A stretch of DNA of 10,712 bases from Nitrospira sp. GTDB taxonomy: Bacteria; Nitrospirota; Thermodesulfovibrionia; Thermodesulfovibrionales; SM23-35. Under the pieces are notes generated by a model. The model ran no database searches and was not told where the DNA came from. It saw nothing but the letters and a program-made list of their open reading frames with translations. Each line of letters begins with the position of its first letter. Position 1 is the first letter of the stretch. The DNA lies in the NCBI GenBank assembly GCA_016873575.1, contig VGWY01000078.1, forward strand, positions 1 to 10,712, given 5' to 3'. Made by a program: the position numbers and the translations under genes. Of this stretch, positions 1-6,454 are shown in pieces.

Positions 1-89
1 TTACTTATTGTCTTCTGCCTGTAAAACTGGTATCCCTTCAATTGTTCTCCTCTTATCTTCTCCCACAATAATCTCTCAGCTTCAGTCAT
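1..89 (-). pseudogene. 5' fragment of a DUF559-type (Vsr/PD-(D/E)xK-like) gene, cut by window edge
   Basis: Read on the minus strand from an ATG at 89-87, the frame encodes MTEAERLLWEKIR, then GEQLKGYQFYRQKTIS, and runs off the left edge. The pattern T-x-A-E-R-x-LW, followed by L-x-G-Y-x-F-x-RQ-x-x-I, is the conserved N-terminal signature of DUF559 proteins, which are related to very-short-patch-repair endonucleases; the catalytic residues would lie beyond the window. The frame continues upstream of the ATG as SRSLRVN (about 110-90), which matches the LR-x-N-x-T segment normally found in this family just before the TEAE block. Homology therefore begins before the ATG, yet an in-frame stop (131-129) and a C-run repeat starting at 120 block any upstream start. 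The gene is probably truncated at its 5' end by that repeat, or uses the internal ATG. Family assignment is confident; functionality is not. Confidence 0.6.
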
Positions 90-119
90 GTTTACTCTGA
101 GTGATCTGGAACACTTTTT

Positions 120-153
120 AATCCCCCCTCACCCCCCTTTTCCAAAGGGGGGC
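120..153 (+). repeat. C-run/G-run hairpin repeat, copy 1
   Basis: The element opens AATCCCCCC (120-128) and contains a 9-bp stem, CCCCCCTTT (132-140) against AAAGGGGGG (144-152), with a TCC loop. The minus-strand reading of 6220-6255 is nearly the same sequence, so this is a dispersed element present in two opposite orientations. It abuts the broken 5' end of the DUF559 fragment. Confidence 0.75.
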
Positions 154-202
154 TTTATCCACACAATTCCCTGAAGGACCAAAATACAACGCCCGAAAAG
201 TC

Positions 203-231
203 TTGTCTACCGTAGAATTTGGTTATATAAT
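203..231 (+). promoter_or_regulatory. sigma70-like promoter for the PPDK-related gene
   Basis: A -35 box TTGTCT (203-208, four of six consensus bases) and a perfect -10 TATAAT (226-231) are separated by exactly 17 bases. Transcription would start near 238, giving a leader of about 15 bases in which AAAAGG (about 238-243) can serve as a ribosome binding site for the ATG at 253. It is the only clear promoter upstream of the first large gene and probably also serves the GAPDH gene downstream. Confidence 0.6.
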
Positions 232-252
232 AAGGTTAAAAGGATTGGGAAA

Positions 253-3200
253 ATGACTCCAGATACCACGATAGAAACTTCCTCAAAATATGAAATCTTA
301 AGAGAAGTAGTAAAAGACTATCCAGGCATCCTGAGCGCCACTGAACCACTTTTACGTGAGTTACATAATGATCCTAAAAATTGGGGTTTTATTGTGAAGG
401 ATCTGCGTTCCTATGCCCTCAAACATTTCTATCTGCATCATCACCACGAAAAGGGATCAGAGGTAATTGCTGTTATTGTAAGTGTTTTTTTAGAAGCTCT
501 CACCTCTCCTGATATCTCTGTCCAGCAGGCAGCTATCGACGGACTTATAGTCTACTTAGAGAAGATCCTGATGGATGGTGATCAGAATATTCAAAAATAT
601 GCATCTATTTTTCAGGAGTGTTTTGACAGGTTTTCTCATCTGGAGGAAAAACAATTTTTATTCCTTATAAGTAATCCCCATCAGTTAAAAAAGCTTGGCC
701 AGATACTCTTTGAAAGAAGGCCAGCAGATTTTCGTATCGAATCCTTCAATATCCTGCTTTTTCGCTATCTTCAGACAACATATGAATACTGGTTACAGGA
801 AGAAGATCCTGTAACATGGTTTCAACTCAGTGACGAGGAACTCAAAAAGCTTACAGAATTGTTCTATCCCGTATCACATGCAAATTTGAAGGGGTTTATT
901 CAACACTTGCAGGGCATGGAAAAATCTCCTGATGAGTACCAGCAATTAGTAGAGCTCTTAAAGTTCCCCGGGTATATGCAAGTGGTGAAATTTTATGAAG
1001 ATCTTGTTCGTACCTTCTCGCAGGATGATCATGTGCGTAAGAGCCTACATTTACTTATGGTATATCTTTTTAAGATTTTGGAAATCAAGGGACTTTCCAG
1101 CATCCATGAAAATACGCTCAGAGAGATTAACAGAACCCTATCTACTCTTATAAGGACAGAGCGGCATGAGCAAATCAAGGTAGTGCTCTCTGAAGCTTGC
1201 GAGGCAATGAAGAAAGGTCTCGGAGAGTATCCTGAAACTGTTCTCTCTTGTATCCAGAATATCGGGAATGAGATATTTAAACTCGGTGACAGCAAGCCTG
1301 TTGAATGGTTTATCCAGAAAATTATCTCACTTGGGTTCCAGTATCCCCAAATAGAAGGCGTTACCGTTGAATGGCAGATAAAATCGAATAAGGCACATTT
1401 AAAAAATATCCGTGTCTGGCTGGAACTGATTGAGAATGATCCCAAGTGGTCTAAATCCCTCATATCTGCCTTAATTATTCATTTGAGACTTGCCGGAGTT
1501 CACATAAATGACACAGATCTTTTTCAGAAGGACGTTACCAGGCTCTTAAACAGCGATATCAAGCCGGTTTATCATTTGGTGAAACAGCTATGCAAATTAT
1601 TCCCTGTTTATTTCAGTGAGATTAATGCTGAAGGGAGATTGCGTGAGGTTTCAACTGAAATAGACGAGATGACAGGGAGGGACGATCCTCTGGTGCATTT
1701 TTTGCGAAAACAAAGCCATGTTGAAAGCAGCGCACGTGTGGTTGATTTCATCGAGCAGAGCATAAAATTCTGGGTAACAAAAGATAAGAAACCGTTAGAG
1801 AGATTTTTAGCAGAAGAAATTTACAATCGCATTTATACATCCGGTCCTTATGTTGACGACCTCAACACTATTTTTCGTTCTCTTTTTCAGGACAAAGGAA
1901 TCAATGATGTAACGGATTTCCTATACCTATCTGAAGAGGAGATCGCTGTATTGACTGAGAATGTACCTGATGTCTCCGAGAAAGAGAAGAGACGGGCATT
2001 CATGGCTATCAGGTTTTATCAATTACTGAATAAGAAATATCGTCTGGATTACCATGATATTGTAGATCAATTAAAATATGCTCCAAGTTTAGGACTTCCC
2101 AATACGGATTCTCTCATCCGTATATTAGAAGAAGGGAATCTCTTCCAGCGGCTTGAAGGCATTCTCAATTATTTACAGCTCCTGAAAGATATTATCTTGT
2201 CACCTGAACGGTATGAACCCATTGAGAATGTATTTCGTAAAAGACATATTGCTGTTGGGATCCCTTCACTGTATGGGACATATCATGAGAGAAAATTTGA
2301 TGCACTCTCTCTGTCATTCCGCCTCGAAAACCTGGCAAATGTTCTGTTTGAGGAGTTGATAGGCTCCTTTAATCTGAAATTCATTACAAGGGCTACCCTG
2401 TATCAAATTAAGAAATATATGAGTTTATTTTTTCAAGCCTTGCAAATAGACGGGGTATTTTCGAACAGGCTGGAGCATACGCTTGAACTCTTATCTGTGG
2501 CTTTAGAGGTAAGGAGATTTTCCTTCTCCCAGTACATAGACATATTCAGAGGATTCTCCGAGGCAGTACAGGACATTGTCAATACCTATTATAGTGGTAT
2601 CCATAAGAATAACCTCAAAAATATTATTCTTCAACTTGGGATTGACAATATCCTTCCGAAGTATCTTGAATCCCATAAGAAGCAGAGCGAGTTTGAGTTC
2701 ATCAACATGGTTTCAGAGCAATTTCTCAGGGAGGTTTTAGCTACATCCTTTGGACTCCAACAATTAGATACCTTTATCAGTAAGATATTAAAAAAATTAT
2801 ATGAACAGGCAGAGGGATTGGATGTGCAGAATCTGGATTTACTGATGAGCTACGATCCGAAAAAAGCAATATCCGCTATCTATACCCCGAATCAGCTTAT
2901 TTATGACAGGATCCATCTGGGCACTAAAGGATATAACCTGGTAAAACTGGCAACATTAGGTATCCCTGTGCCACAAGGTTTTATTATTACAACAGAGGTA
3001 TTCCGTTGCCTTCAGACGATCCGTAGATTTCGATATGCGCGGGAGCATCTCGAAGAAGAGATTAAACAACAAATGAATAACCTTGAAAAGATGACAGGGA
3101 AAAGGTTTGGAGATCCCGAGAATCCCTTACTCGTATCCGTGAGAAGTGGAGGGGCAATCTCTATGCCTGGTATGATGAATTCATTTTTAAATGTGGGAAT

Positions 3201-4389
3201 TAATGAAGCAATTGTTGCTGGATTAATCAAACAGACAGCAAAAACCTGGTTTGCATGGGATTGTTATCGCCGTTTTTTACAGTGCTGGGGAATGTCATTT
3301 GGGATAGAAAGGGATAAATTTGATTTTATTATGAGATCCTATAAGGGAAGATACAAGGTTAAAAAAAAGATTCAATTCACACCTGATCAGATGAAAGAGG
3401 TAGCCCTGGCATACAAGGAGACTGTTAAGGAAAACGGAATTGTCATAACTGATGATCCCGGGAGCCAGCTCGAAATAACAATAGATGCGGTTTTCCAATC
3501 CTGGTTTTCGAAGAGGGCACAGACCTATCGTGAAATTTTAGGTTTATCTGAAAACTGGGGGACAGCGGTTATCATACAGGCAATGGTGTATGGTAATCTG
3601 GATACCCATTCAGGGACAGGGGTTCTTTTTACCCGTAACCCGCGGGAATCAGGAGATAGGGTTATGTTATGGGGTGATTTTGCTCTCAGTGCACAGGGGG
3701 AAGATGTTGTTTCAGGGCTGGTAAAGACCTTACCTGTATCCAATGAACAGAGTGCTATTGAGGAAAGGACATATGAATTCTCATTAGAAGATAAGTCTTC
3801 TGAAATATATGACTCCATGCTCAAAATAGCGAAGGACTTAATTTATAATGAGAAATGGGGTGCACAGGAGATTGAGTTTACGTTCGAGGGTAAGGATAAG
3901 AAGAATCTTTTTATCCTGCAGGCTCGTGATATGACTGTGACAAGAAAGGAGAGTTTTATCGCCTTTGTTCCTTCTCCTGATCTATCTTTTAGCTACCTTT
4001 CCAGAGGTATTGGAGTAGGAGGCGGTGCGCTGAGTGGCAGGGTTGTCTTTGATTTAGATGATATACAGGATTTCAGAAAGAAGGAGCCAGCAACACATCT
4101 TATTCTTATAAGAGCAGATACTGTCCCTGACGATATCAGACATATTTCAGCCGCTGACGGGATACTTACTGCTCTTGGGGGATCGACTTCTCATGCTGCT
4201 ATTGTAGCCAATAGATTAGGGAAGACCTGCGTGGTAGGTTGTAATAAATTGTTTGTATGGGAATTTGAAAAGAAGTGCGTTCTCAACAAGCAGACGATAA
4301 AGGTTGGTGATTTTTTGAGTATTGATGGACGAAATGGGCAGGTTTACTCAGGTATGCATGATGTGCAAATCATTAGTCTCCTATCGTAA
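253..4389 (+). CDS. PPDK/PEP-synthase-related phosphotransferase without the C-terminal PEP/pyruvate barrel
   Basis: This 1378-residue protein has two parts. Residues 1 to about 880 are hydrophilic and predominantly helical in appearance, and match no domain I recognise. From about 885 there is a PPDK N-terminal ATP/nucleotide-binding domain: HLGTKGYNL (888-896), SVRSGGAISMPGMMNSF (962 on), the WDCYRRF segment, GTGVLFTRNP (1121-1130) and AQGEDVV (1147-1153). A swivelling domain follows, with the phosphorylatable histidine in GGSTSHAA (His1314). Only 64 residues follow that His, so the PEP/pyruvate-binding TIM barrel of true PPDK (usual total about 870-900 residues) is absent. It should therefore form a phosphohistidine from ATP or PEP, but the acceptor is unknown; a dikinase acting on another acceptor or a regulatory function are both possible. 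It is followed 105 bases later by GAPDH, suggesting a carbon-metabolism operon. The start is supported by the promoter and AAGG just upstream. Confidence 0.85.
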   Translation: MTPDTTIETSSKYEILREVVKDYPGILSATEPLLRELHNDPKNWGFIVKDLRSYALKHFYLHHHHEKGSEVIAVIVSVFLEALTSPDISVQQAAIDGLIVYLEKILMDGDQNIQKYASIFQECFDRFSHLEEKQFLFLISNPHQLKKLGQILFERRPADFRIESFNILLFRYLQTTYEYWLQEEDPVTWFQLSDEELKKLTELFYPVSHANLKGFIQHLQGMEKSPDEYQQLVELLKFPGYMQVVKFYEDLVRTFSQDDHVRKSLHLLMVYLFKILEIKGLSSIHENTLREINRTLSTLIRTERHEQIKVVLSEACEAMKKGLGEYPETVLSCIQNIGNEIFKLGDSKPVEWFIQKIISLGFQYPQIEGVTVEWQIKSNKAHLKNIRVWLELIENDPKWSKSLISALIIHLRLAGVHINDTDLFQKDVTRLLNSDIKPVYHLVKQLCKLFPVYFSEINAEGRLREVSTEIDEMTGRDDPLVHFLRKQSHVESSARVVDFIEQSIKFWVTKDKKPLERFLAEEIYNRIYTSGPYVDDLNTIFRSLFQDKGINDVTDFLYLSEEEIAVLTENVPDVSEKEKRRAFMAIRFYQLLNKKYRLDYHDIVDQLKYAPSLGLPNTDSLIRILEEGNLFQRLEGILNYLQLLKDIILSPERYEPIENVFRKRHIAVGIPSLYGTYHERKFDALSLSFRLENLANVLFEELIGSFNLKFITRATLYQIKKYMSLFFQALQIDGVFSNRLEHTLELLSVALEVRRFSFSQYIDIFRGFSEAVQDIVNTYYSGIHKNNLKNIILQLGIDNILPKYLESHKKQSEFEFINMVSEQFLREVLATSFGLQQLDTFISKILKKLYEQAEGLDVQNLDLLMSYDPKKAISAIYTPNQLIYDRIHLGTKGYNLVKLATLGIPVPQGFIITTEVFRCLQTIRRFRYAREHLEEEIKQQMNNLEKMTGKRFGDPENPLLVSVRSGGAISMPGMMNSFLNVGINEAIVAGLIKQTAKTWFAWDCYRRFLQCWGMSFGIERDKFDFIMRSYKGRYKVKKKIQFTPDQMKEVALAYKETVKENGIVITDDPGSQLEITIDAVFQSWFSKRAQTYREILGLSENWGTAVIIQAMVYGNLDTHSGTGVLFTRNPRESGDRVMLWGDFALSAQGEDVVSGLVKTLPVSNEQSAIEERTYEFSLEDKSSEIYDSMLKIAKDLIYNEKWGAQEIEFTFEGKDKKNLFILQARDMTVTRKESFIAFVPSPDLSFSYLSRGIGVGGGALSGRVVFDLDDIQDFRKKEPATHLILIRADTVPDDIRHISAADGILTALGGSTSHAAIVANRLGKTCVVGCNKLFVWEFEKKCVLNKQTIKVGDFLSIDGRNGQVYSGMHDVQIISLLS

Positions 4390-4393
4390 AAAT

Positions 4394-4424
4394 AGTAAAC
4401 AGTATATAGTAAACCGTAAACAGT
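4394..4424 (+). repeat. short GTAAAC direct repeats
   Basis: GTAAAC occurs three times (4395-4400, 4409-4414, 4416-4421), and AGTAAACAGT is nearly repeated at the two ends. It lies between the PPDK-related and GAPDH genes. It may be a binding site or a simple dispersed repeat; no promoter boxes with good spacing were found here. Confidence 0.45.
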
Positions 4425-4480
4425 GTTATATGAATGCTGACTGAAAGCTCTGACTTTAAGTCCGGAAGCTTCACTAATAA

Positions 4481-4487
4481 GAGGAGG
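4481..4487 (+). promoter_or_regulatory. strong Shine-Dalgarno for GAPDH
   Basis: GAGGAGG lies 7 bases before the ATG at 4495. It decides the start in favour of 4495 over the in-frame ATG at 4519, although GAPDH family homology begins only at about residue 16. Confidence 0.8.
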
Positions 4488-4494
4488 AAAGACA

Positions 4495-5772
4495 ATGGCA
4501 GGGACAGAAGGCGTAAAAATGATCTCTAAGAATAAGCCCATACTCGGGATAAACGGTTTGGGCAGAATAGGGAAACTGACGCTCTGGAATCACATCGGGA
4601 GAAAATATTTTTCTGAGATTGTGGTCAATATAGGACGAAAAGCAGGAACAAACATGGAGGATATCGCCCTTTATATTGAAAAGGATTCAACCTATGGGTC
4701 ATTACATCAGTATTTACATGGTTATAGGGCAAAAAGGATCATTGAAAATCTTGATGAAGCAAAGGGCACTATGCTCATTGACGGTATCCCTGTAACCATA
4801 TTGCGTGAAACTCGTAACCCAAGGAATATCCCCTGGAGAGAATATGGGGTAAGAGTAGTTGTTGAAGCAACAGGCACGTTCAAAGACCCTGCTGCCCTCC
4901 CTGATGCGAAAGGAGGCTCTTCGCGCGGCCATATTGAGGCAGGGGCAGAGAAGGTTGTTGTTTCTGCTCCTTTTAAGATTAAGGAAAAGGGTCTTGCCAT
5001 GCCAGAGGATGCAGCAACGATTGTCATAGGGATAAATGATGATACATATGACCATACGAAACACCATATTATCTCTGCTGCTTCCTGTACCACTACATGC
5101 CTTGCTTACATGATTAAGCCACTTCTAAATTATTTTGGTCCCCAAAAGATACTCAATGCCTCTATGTCCACAGTTCATGCTGCCACAGGAACCCAGGAGG
5201 TACTGGACAGGCTGCCGTCTGCTGGTGCAACTGACTTAAGAAAAAACAGAAGCATCATGAATAATATCATTCTGACGACTACCGGCGCAGCTAAAACACT
5301 GGAACTCGTTATCCCGGAAATGAAGCAGATAGGGTTTAGTGCAGAATCTGTGCGTATTCCGATCTCTACCGGCTCTTTGATTATCCTGGTAGTCACCTTT
5401 TCCGATGAAATGGGAGGCCCAACAATTAACAGGACCCTTCTCAACAACATTTATCGTGATGCCGAGCAGAAAGGAAAAAGAGGTTATATCAAATATACTG
5501 ACGAGCAGAATGTATCTTCAGATATCATCGGATACTTCGGTCCTGCTGCCATTATTGAAGGACATGAGACACATACAAGAACAGCCTTTATAACACTTGA
5601 CATCTCCAAGTTTTCCACAATCCCAGCCGAGTCGCTGAAACATCTTCCATCAAACATTGAAATTCCCATTACCCAGGCTGTCATCTATGGATGGTATGAC
5701 AATGAACTGGGAAGCTATACCAATATGCTGGGGGATCTGACTGCAAAGGTGGCTTCTATGGTTTATCAGTAA
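4495..5772 (+). CDS. gap: divergent glyceraldehyde-3-phosphate dehydrogenase
   Basis: This 425-residue cytosolic enzyme interconverts glyceraldehyde-3-phosphate, phosphate and NAD(P)+ with 1,3-bisphosphoglycerate. The Rossmann motif GINGLGRIGK is at 18-27. The catalytic cysteine is Cys198 in ASCTTTC, the catalytic histidine is His228 in STVHAATGTQ (classically VHAYT), the phosphate-site TGAAK is at about 263-267, Arg287 lies in VRIP, and YDNELGSY (401-408) corresponds to the classical YDNEWGY. At about 90 residues longer than the usual 335, it has several insertions and a changed S-loop (RIPISTGSL instead of RVPTPNVSV). The second beta strand reads VVNIGRK where classical NAD enzymes have VVAIND, so the ribose-binding Asp is lost and Arg48-Lys49 are present, suggesting NADP(H) use. 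It follows the PPDK-related gene by 105 bases and probably shares its transcript. The family is certain; coenzyme and direction are inferred. Confidence 0.93.
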   Translation: MAGTEGVKMISKNKPILGINGLGRIGKLTLWNHIGRKYFSEIVVNIGRKAGTNMEDIALYIEKDSTYGSLHQYLHGYRAKRIIENLDEAKGTMLIDGIPVTILRETRNPRNIPWREYGVRVVVEATGTFKDPAALPDAKGGSSRGHIEAGAEKVVVSAPFKIKEKGLAMPEDAATIVIGINDDTYDHTKHHIISAASCTTTCLAYMIKPLLNYFGPQKILNASMSTVHAATGTQEVLDRLPSAGATDLRKNRSIMNNIILTTTGAAKTLELVIPEMKQIGFSAESVRIPISTGSLIILVVTFSDEMGGPTINRTLLNNIYRDAEQKGKRGYIKYTDEQNVSSDIIGYFGPAAIIEGHETHTRTAFITLDISKFSTIPAESLKHLPSNIEIPITQAVIYGWYDNELGSYTNMLGDLTAKVASMVYQ

Positions 5773-5796
5773 CAAATATACAGATAAATATATGCC

Positions 5797-5825
5797 TTGA
5801 CAATATATGGGCTTTAACCAATAAT
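5797..5825 (+). promoter_or_regulatory. promoter-like site facing the integrase relic
   Basis: A consensus TTGACA (5797-5802) is followed after 17 bases by AATAAT (5820-5825, five of six matches to TATAAT). It points at the integrase relic about 90 bases downstream. An inverted repeat, GGGCTT (5809-5814) with AAGCCC (5827-5832), spans the spacer and the -10 box and could be an operator, or alternatively a weak GAPDH terminator; there is no T-run after it. Confidence 0.5.
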
Positions 5826-5915
5826 TAAGCCCACGTAAAACCCTTATCTAATTCATACCCCTACCTTGACGGTCTACGACTCGTTGAGGAGGGCTAAGGG
5901 GAGGGTGAAAATACT

Positions 5916-6026
5916 ATGGGGTAATAACAGTCGGTAAGGATGTCTCGGGCAGGATAACAATTTCCTTCTCCTACGATCCCCAGCTTGTCGCAAAAGTCAA
6001 AACCATTGATGGCCGCAAATGGCATT
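5916..6026 (+). pseudogene. N-terminal remnant of a tyrosine recombinase/integrase
   Basis: The frame starting at 5921 reads VITVGKDVSGRITISFSYDP and then QLVAKVKTIDGRKWH (ending 6024). The pattern (F/S)YDP-x-(L/F)-V-A-K-(V/I)-K-T-(I/V)-x-G-R-(K/R)-W-H is the distinctive N-terminal extension of a group of XerC/D- and integron-integrase-like site-specific recombinases, where it is normally followed by PEEKYWSF and then the SAM-like and catalytic domains. Here it stops after the WH and runs into a CATTGCGAGG-type repeat; no catalytic R-H-R-Y region remains. The only nearby ATG (5916) is out of frame by one base in a G-run, so the start is probably also frameshifted. Same orientation as the downstream cassette-like genes. 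The assignment rests on about 35 residues, but their pattern is specific. Confidence 0.6.
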
Positions 6027-6034
6027 CCCTTTCT

Positions 6035-6067
6035 GTCATTGCGAGGTCGTTTCGACCGAAGCAATCT
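6035..6067 (+). repeat. CATTGCGAGG-type interspersed repeat
   Basis: GTCATTGCGAGG (6035-6046), a small hairpin GGTCG-TTT-CGACC (6045-6057), then GAAGCAATCT. Sequences of this type are scattered widely in environmental bacterial genomes. Here it sits directly after the point where integrase homology is lost. Confidence 0.65.
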
Positions 6068-6084
6068 AATCCCTTAGCAGAGTT

Positions 6085-6102
6085 CCACGGGTTTACCCGT
6101 GG
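6085..6102 (+). repeat. CCACGGGT hairpin repeat, copy A
   Basis: CCACGGGT (6085-6092) pairs perfectly with ACCCGTGG (6095-6102) around a two-base TT turn. Copy B at 6149-6166 has the same outer stem and turn but a different innermost base pair. Confidence 0.7.
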
Positions 6103-6123
6103 GTGAATGCCAAAAAGGACAAT

Positions 6124-6136
6124 CAGGCGAAGCCTG
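6124..6136 (+). repeat. small hairpin between the CCACGGG copies
   Basis: CAGGC (6124-6128) and GCCTG (6132-6136) form a 5-bp stem with a GAA turn. It lies between the two CCACGGG hairpins and may belong to the same composite repeat. Confidence 0.45.
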
Positions 6137-6148
6137 TAGCAGTAAGTG

Positions 6149-6166
6149 CCACGGGCTTGCCCGTGG
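6149..6166 (+). repeat. CCACGGGC hairpin repeat, copy B
   Basis: CCACGGGC (6149-6156) pairs perfectly with GCCCGTGG (6159-6166) around a TT turn. Compared with copy A, the closing T:A pair is C:G, so both sides changed together. Confidence 0.7.
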
Positions 6167-6187
6167 GAATCTACAAAATCTATAAAA

Positions 6188-6233
6188 ATAATCCCCCCTT
6201 TAGCAAAACAACCATTTATAATCCCCCCTTTAG
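6188..6233 (+). repeat. 16-bp direct repeat pair
   Basis: ATAATCCCCCCTTTAG occurs at 6188-6203 and again at 6218-6233. The second copy forms the left part of the complete C-run/G-run element, so the first looks like a partial or solo end of the same element. Confidence 0.7.
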
Positions 6234-6255
6234 AAAAGGGGGGCAAGGGGGGATT
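6220..6255 (-). repeat. C-run/G-run repeat, copy 2
   Basis: The element is bounded by 9-bp terminal inverted repeats, AATCCCCCC (6220-6228) and GGGGGGATT (6247-6255), with an internal G-run and C-run able to pair. Read on the minus strand it matches copy 1 at 120-153 at nearly all positions. It is a non-coding dispersed repeat, possibly a miniature mobile element. Confidence 0.75.
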
Positions 6256-6302
6256 TGAATCAGGACTGTCTTTGCAGTATTAAGTGTAAGTGAGGTGATG
6301 AG

Positions 6303-6351
6303 TGACAAAAATTGTCAAAGGAAAGGGTGATTTCTGGCATCTCAGCCAGAA
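6303..6351 (+). promoter_or_regulatory. two consecutive hairpins upstream of the PLD gene
   Basis: TGACAA (6303-6308) pairs with TTGTCA (6312-6317) around AAA. TTCTGGC (6332-6338) pairs with GCCAGAA (6345-6351) around a six-base loop. Neither is followed by a T-run. Together with the larger hairpin at 6370-6407 they make a row of three structures. Confidence 0.45.
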
Positions 6352-6369
6352 TCGGGATAAACGAAATTA

Positions 6370-6407
6370 GTTCGTCTATACCACCCAAATCGTGGTAATA
6401 GACGAAC
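6370..6407 (+). promoter_or_regulatory. 15-bp bulged hairpin upstream of the PLD gene
   Basis: GTTCGTCTATACCAC (6370-6384) pairs fully with GTGGT (6392-6396) plus ATAGACGAAC (6398-6407), leaving one bulged A (6397) and a seven-base loop. It ends 47 bases before the PLD start codon. The absence of a T-run argues against an intrinsic terminator; an operator, structured leader or element end is possible. Confidence 0.55.
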
Positions 6408-6454
6408 CACGTGCATTAATAACGAAGATGAAATTGCGCTTTAGGTGAAAAAAT

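Larger units (their letters stand above)
5773..6454. other. gene-poor, repeat-rich gap with an integrase relic
   Basis: These 680 bases hold no intact gene. In order they contain a promoter-like site with an overlapping inverted repeat, a C/G-rich stretch (about 5858-5908) with no coding signal, the N-terminal relic of a tyrosine recombinase, a CATTGCGAGG-type repeat, two sister hairpins, a C-run/G-run element, and three hairpins in succession before the PLD gene. The density of repeats suggests a recombination-prone junction between the metabolic block and the accessory block. Confidence 0.8.

Noticed and set aside
1029..1463. Long minus-strand open frame opposite the PPDK-related gene
   Set aside because: Antisense shadow within a strongly supported coding region; no motif or ribosome binding site. 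The same applies to other antisense frames over 3012-5684.
5809..5832. GGGCTT/AAGCCC as the GAPDH terminator
   Set aside because: Stem of 6 bp, 12-base loop and no T-run; it fits an operator over the promoter at least as well, so it is not listed as a terminator.
5971..6246. Minus-strand open frame of 91 codons
   Set aside because: It covers the integrase relic antisense and several non-coding repeats; its sequence is just the translation of those repeats.
6188..6255. Repeated C-run units as a possible CRISPR array
   Set aside because: Only two copies, one partial, with an A/T-rich spacer of about 14 bases and an adjacent inverted G-run; better explained as a dispersed repeat.
6370..6407. 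15-bp hairpin as an attC site or rho-independent terminator
   Set aside because: It starts with GTT and ends with AAC, opposite to attC polarity, and no T-run follows it.
6438..6450. GCGCTTTAGGTG before the PLD gene as the left attC boundary
   Set aside because: It resembles GCGTTAGGTG but lacks the GTT core, and I found no complementary left box upstream.
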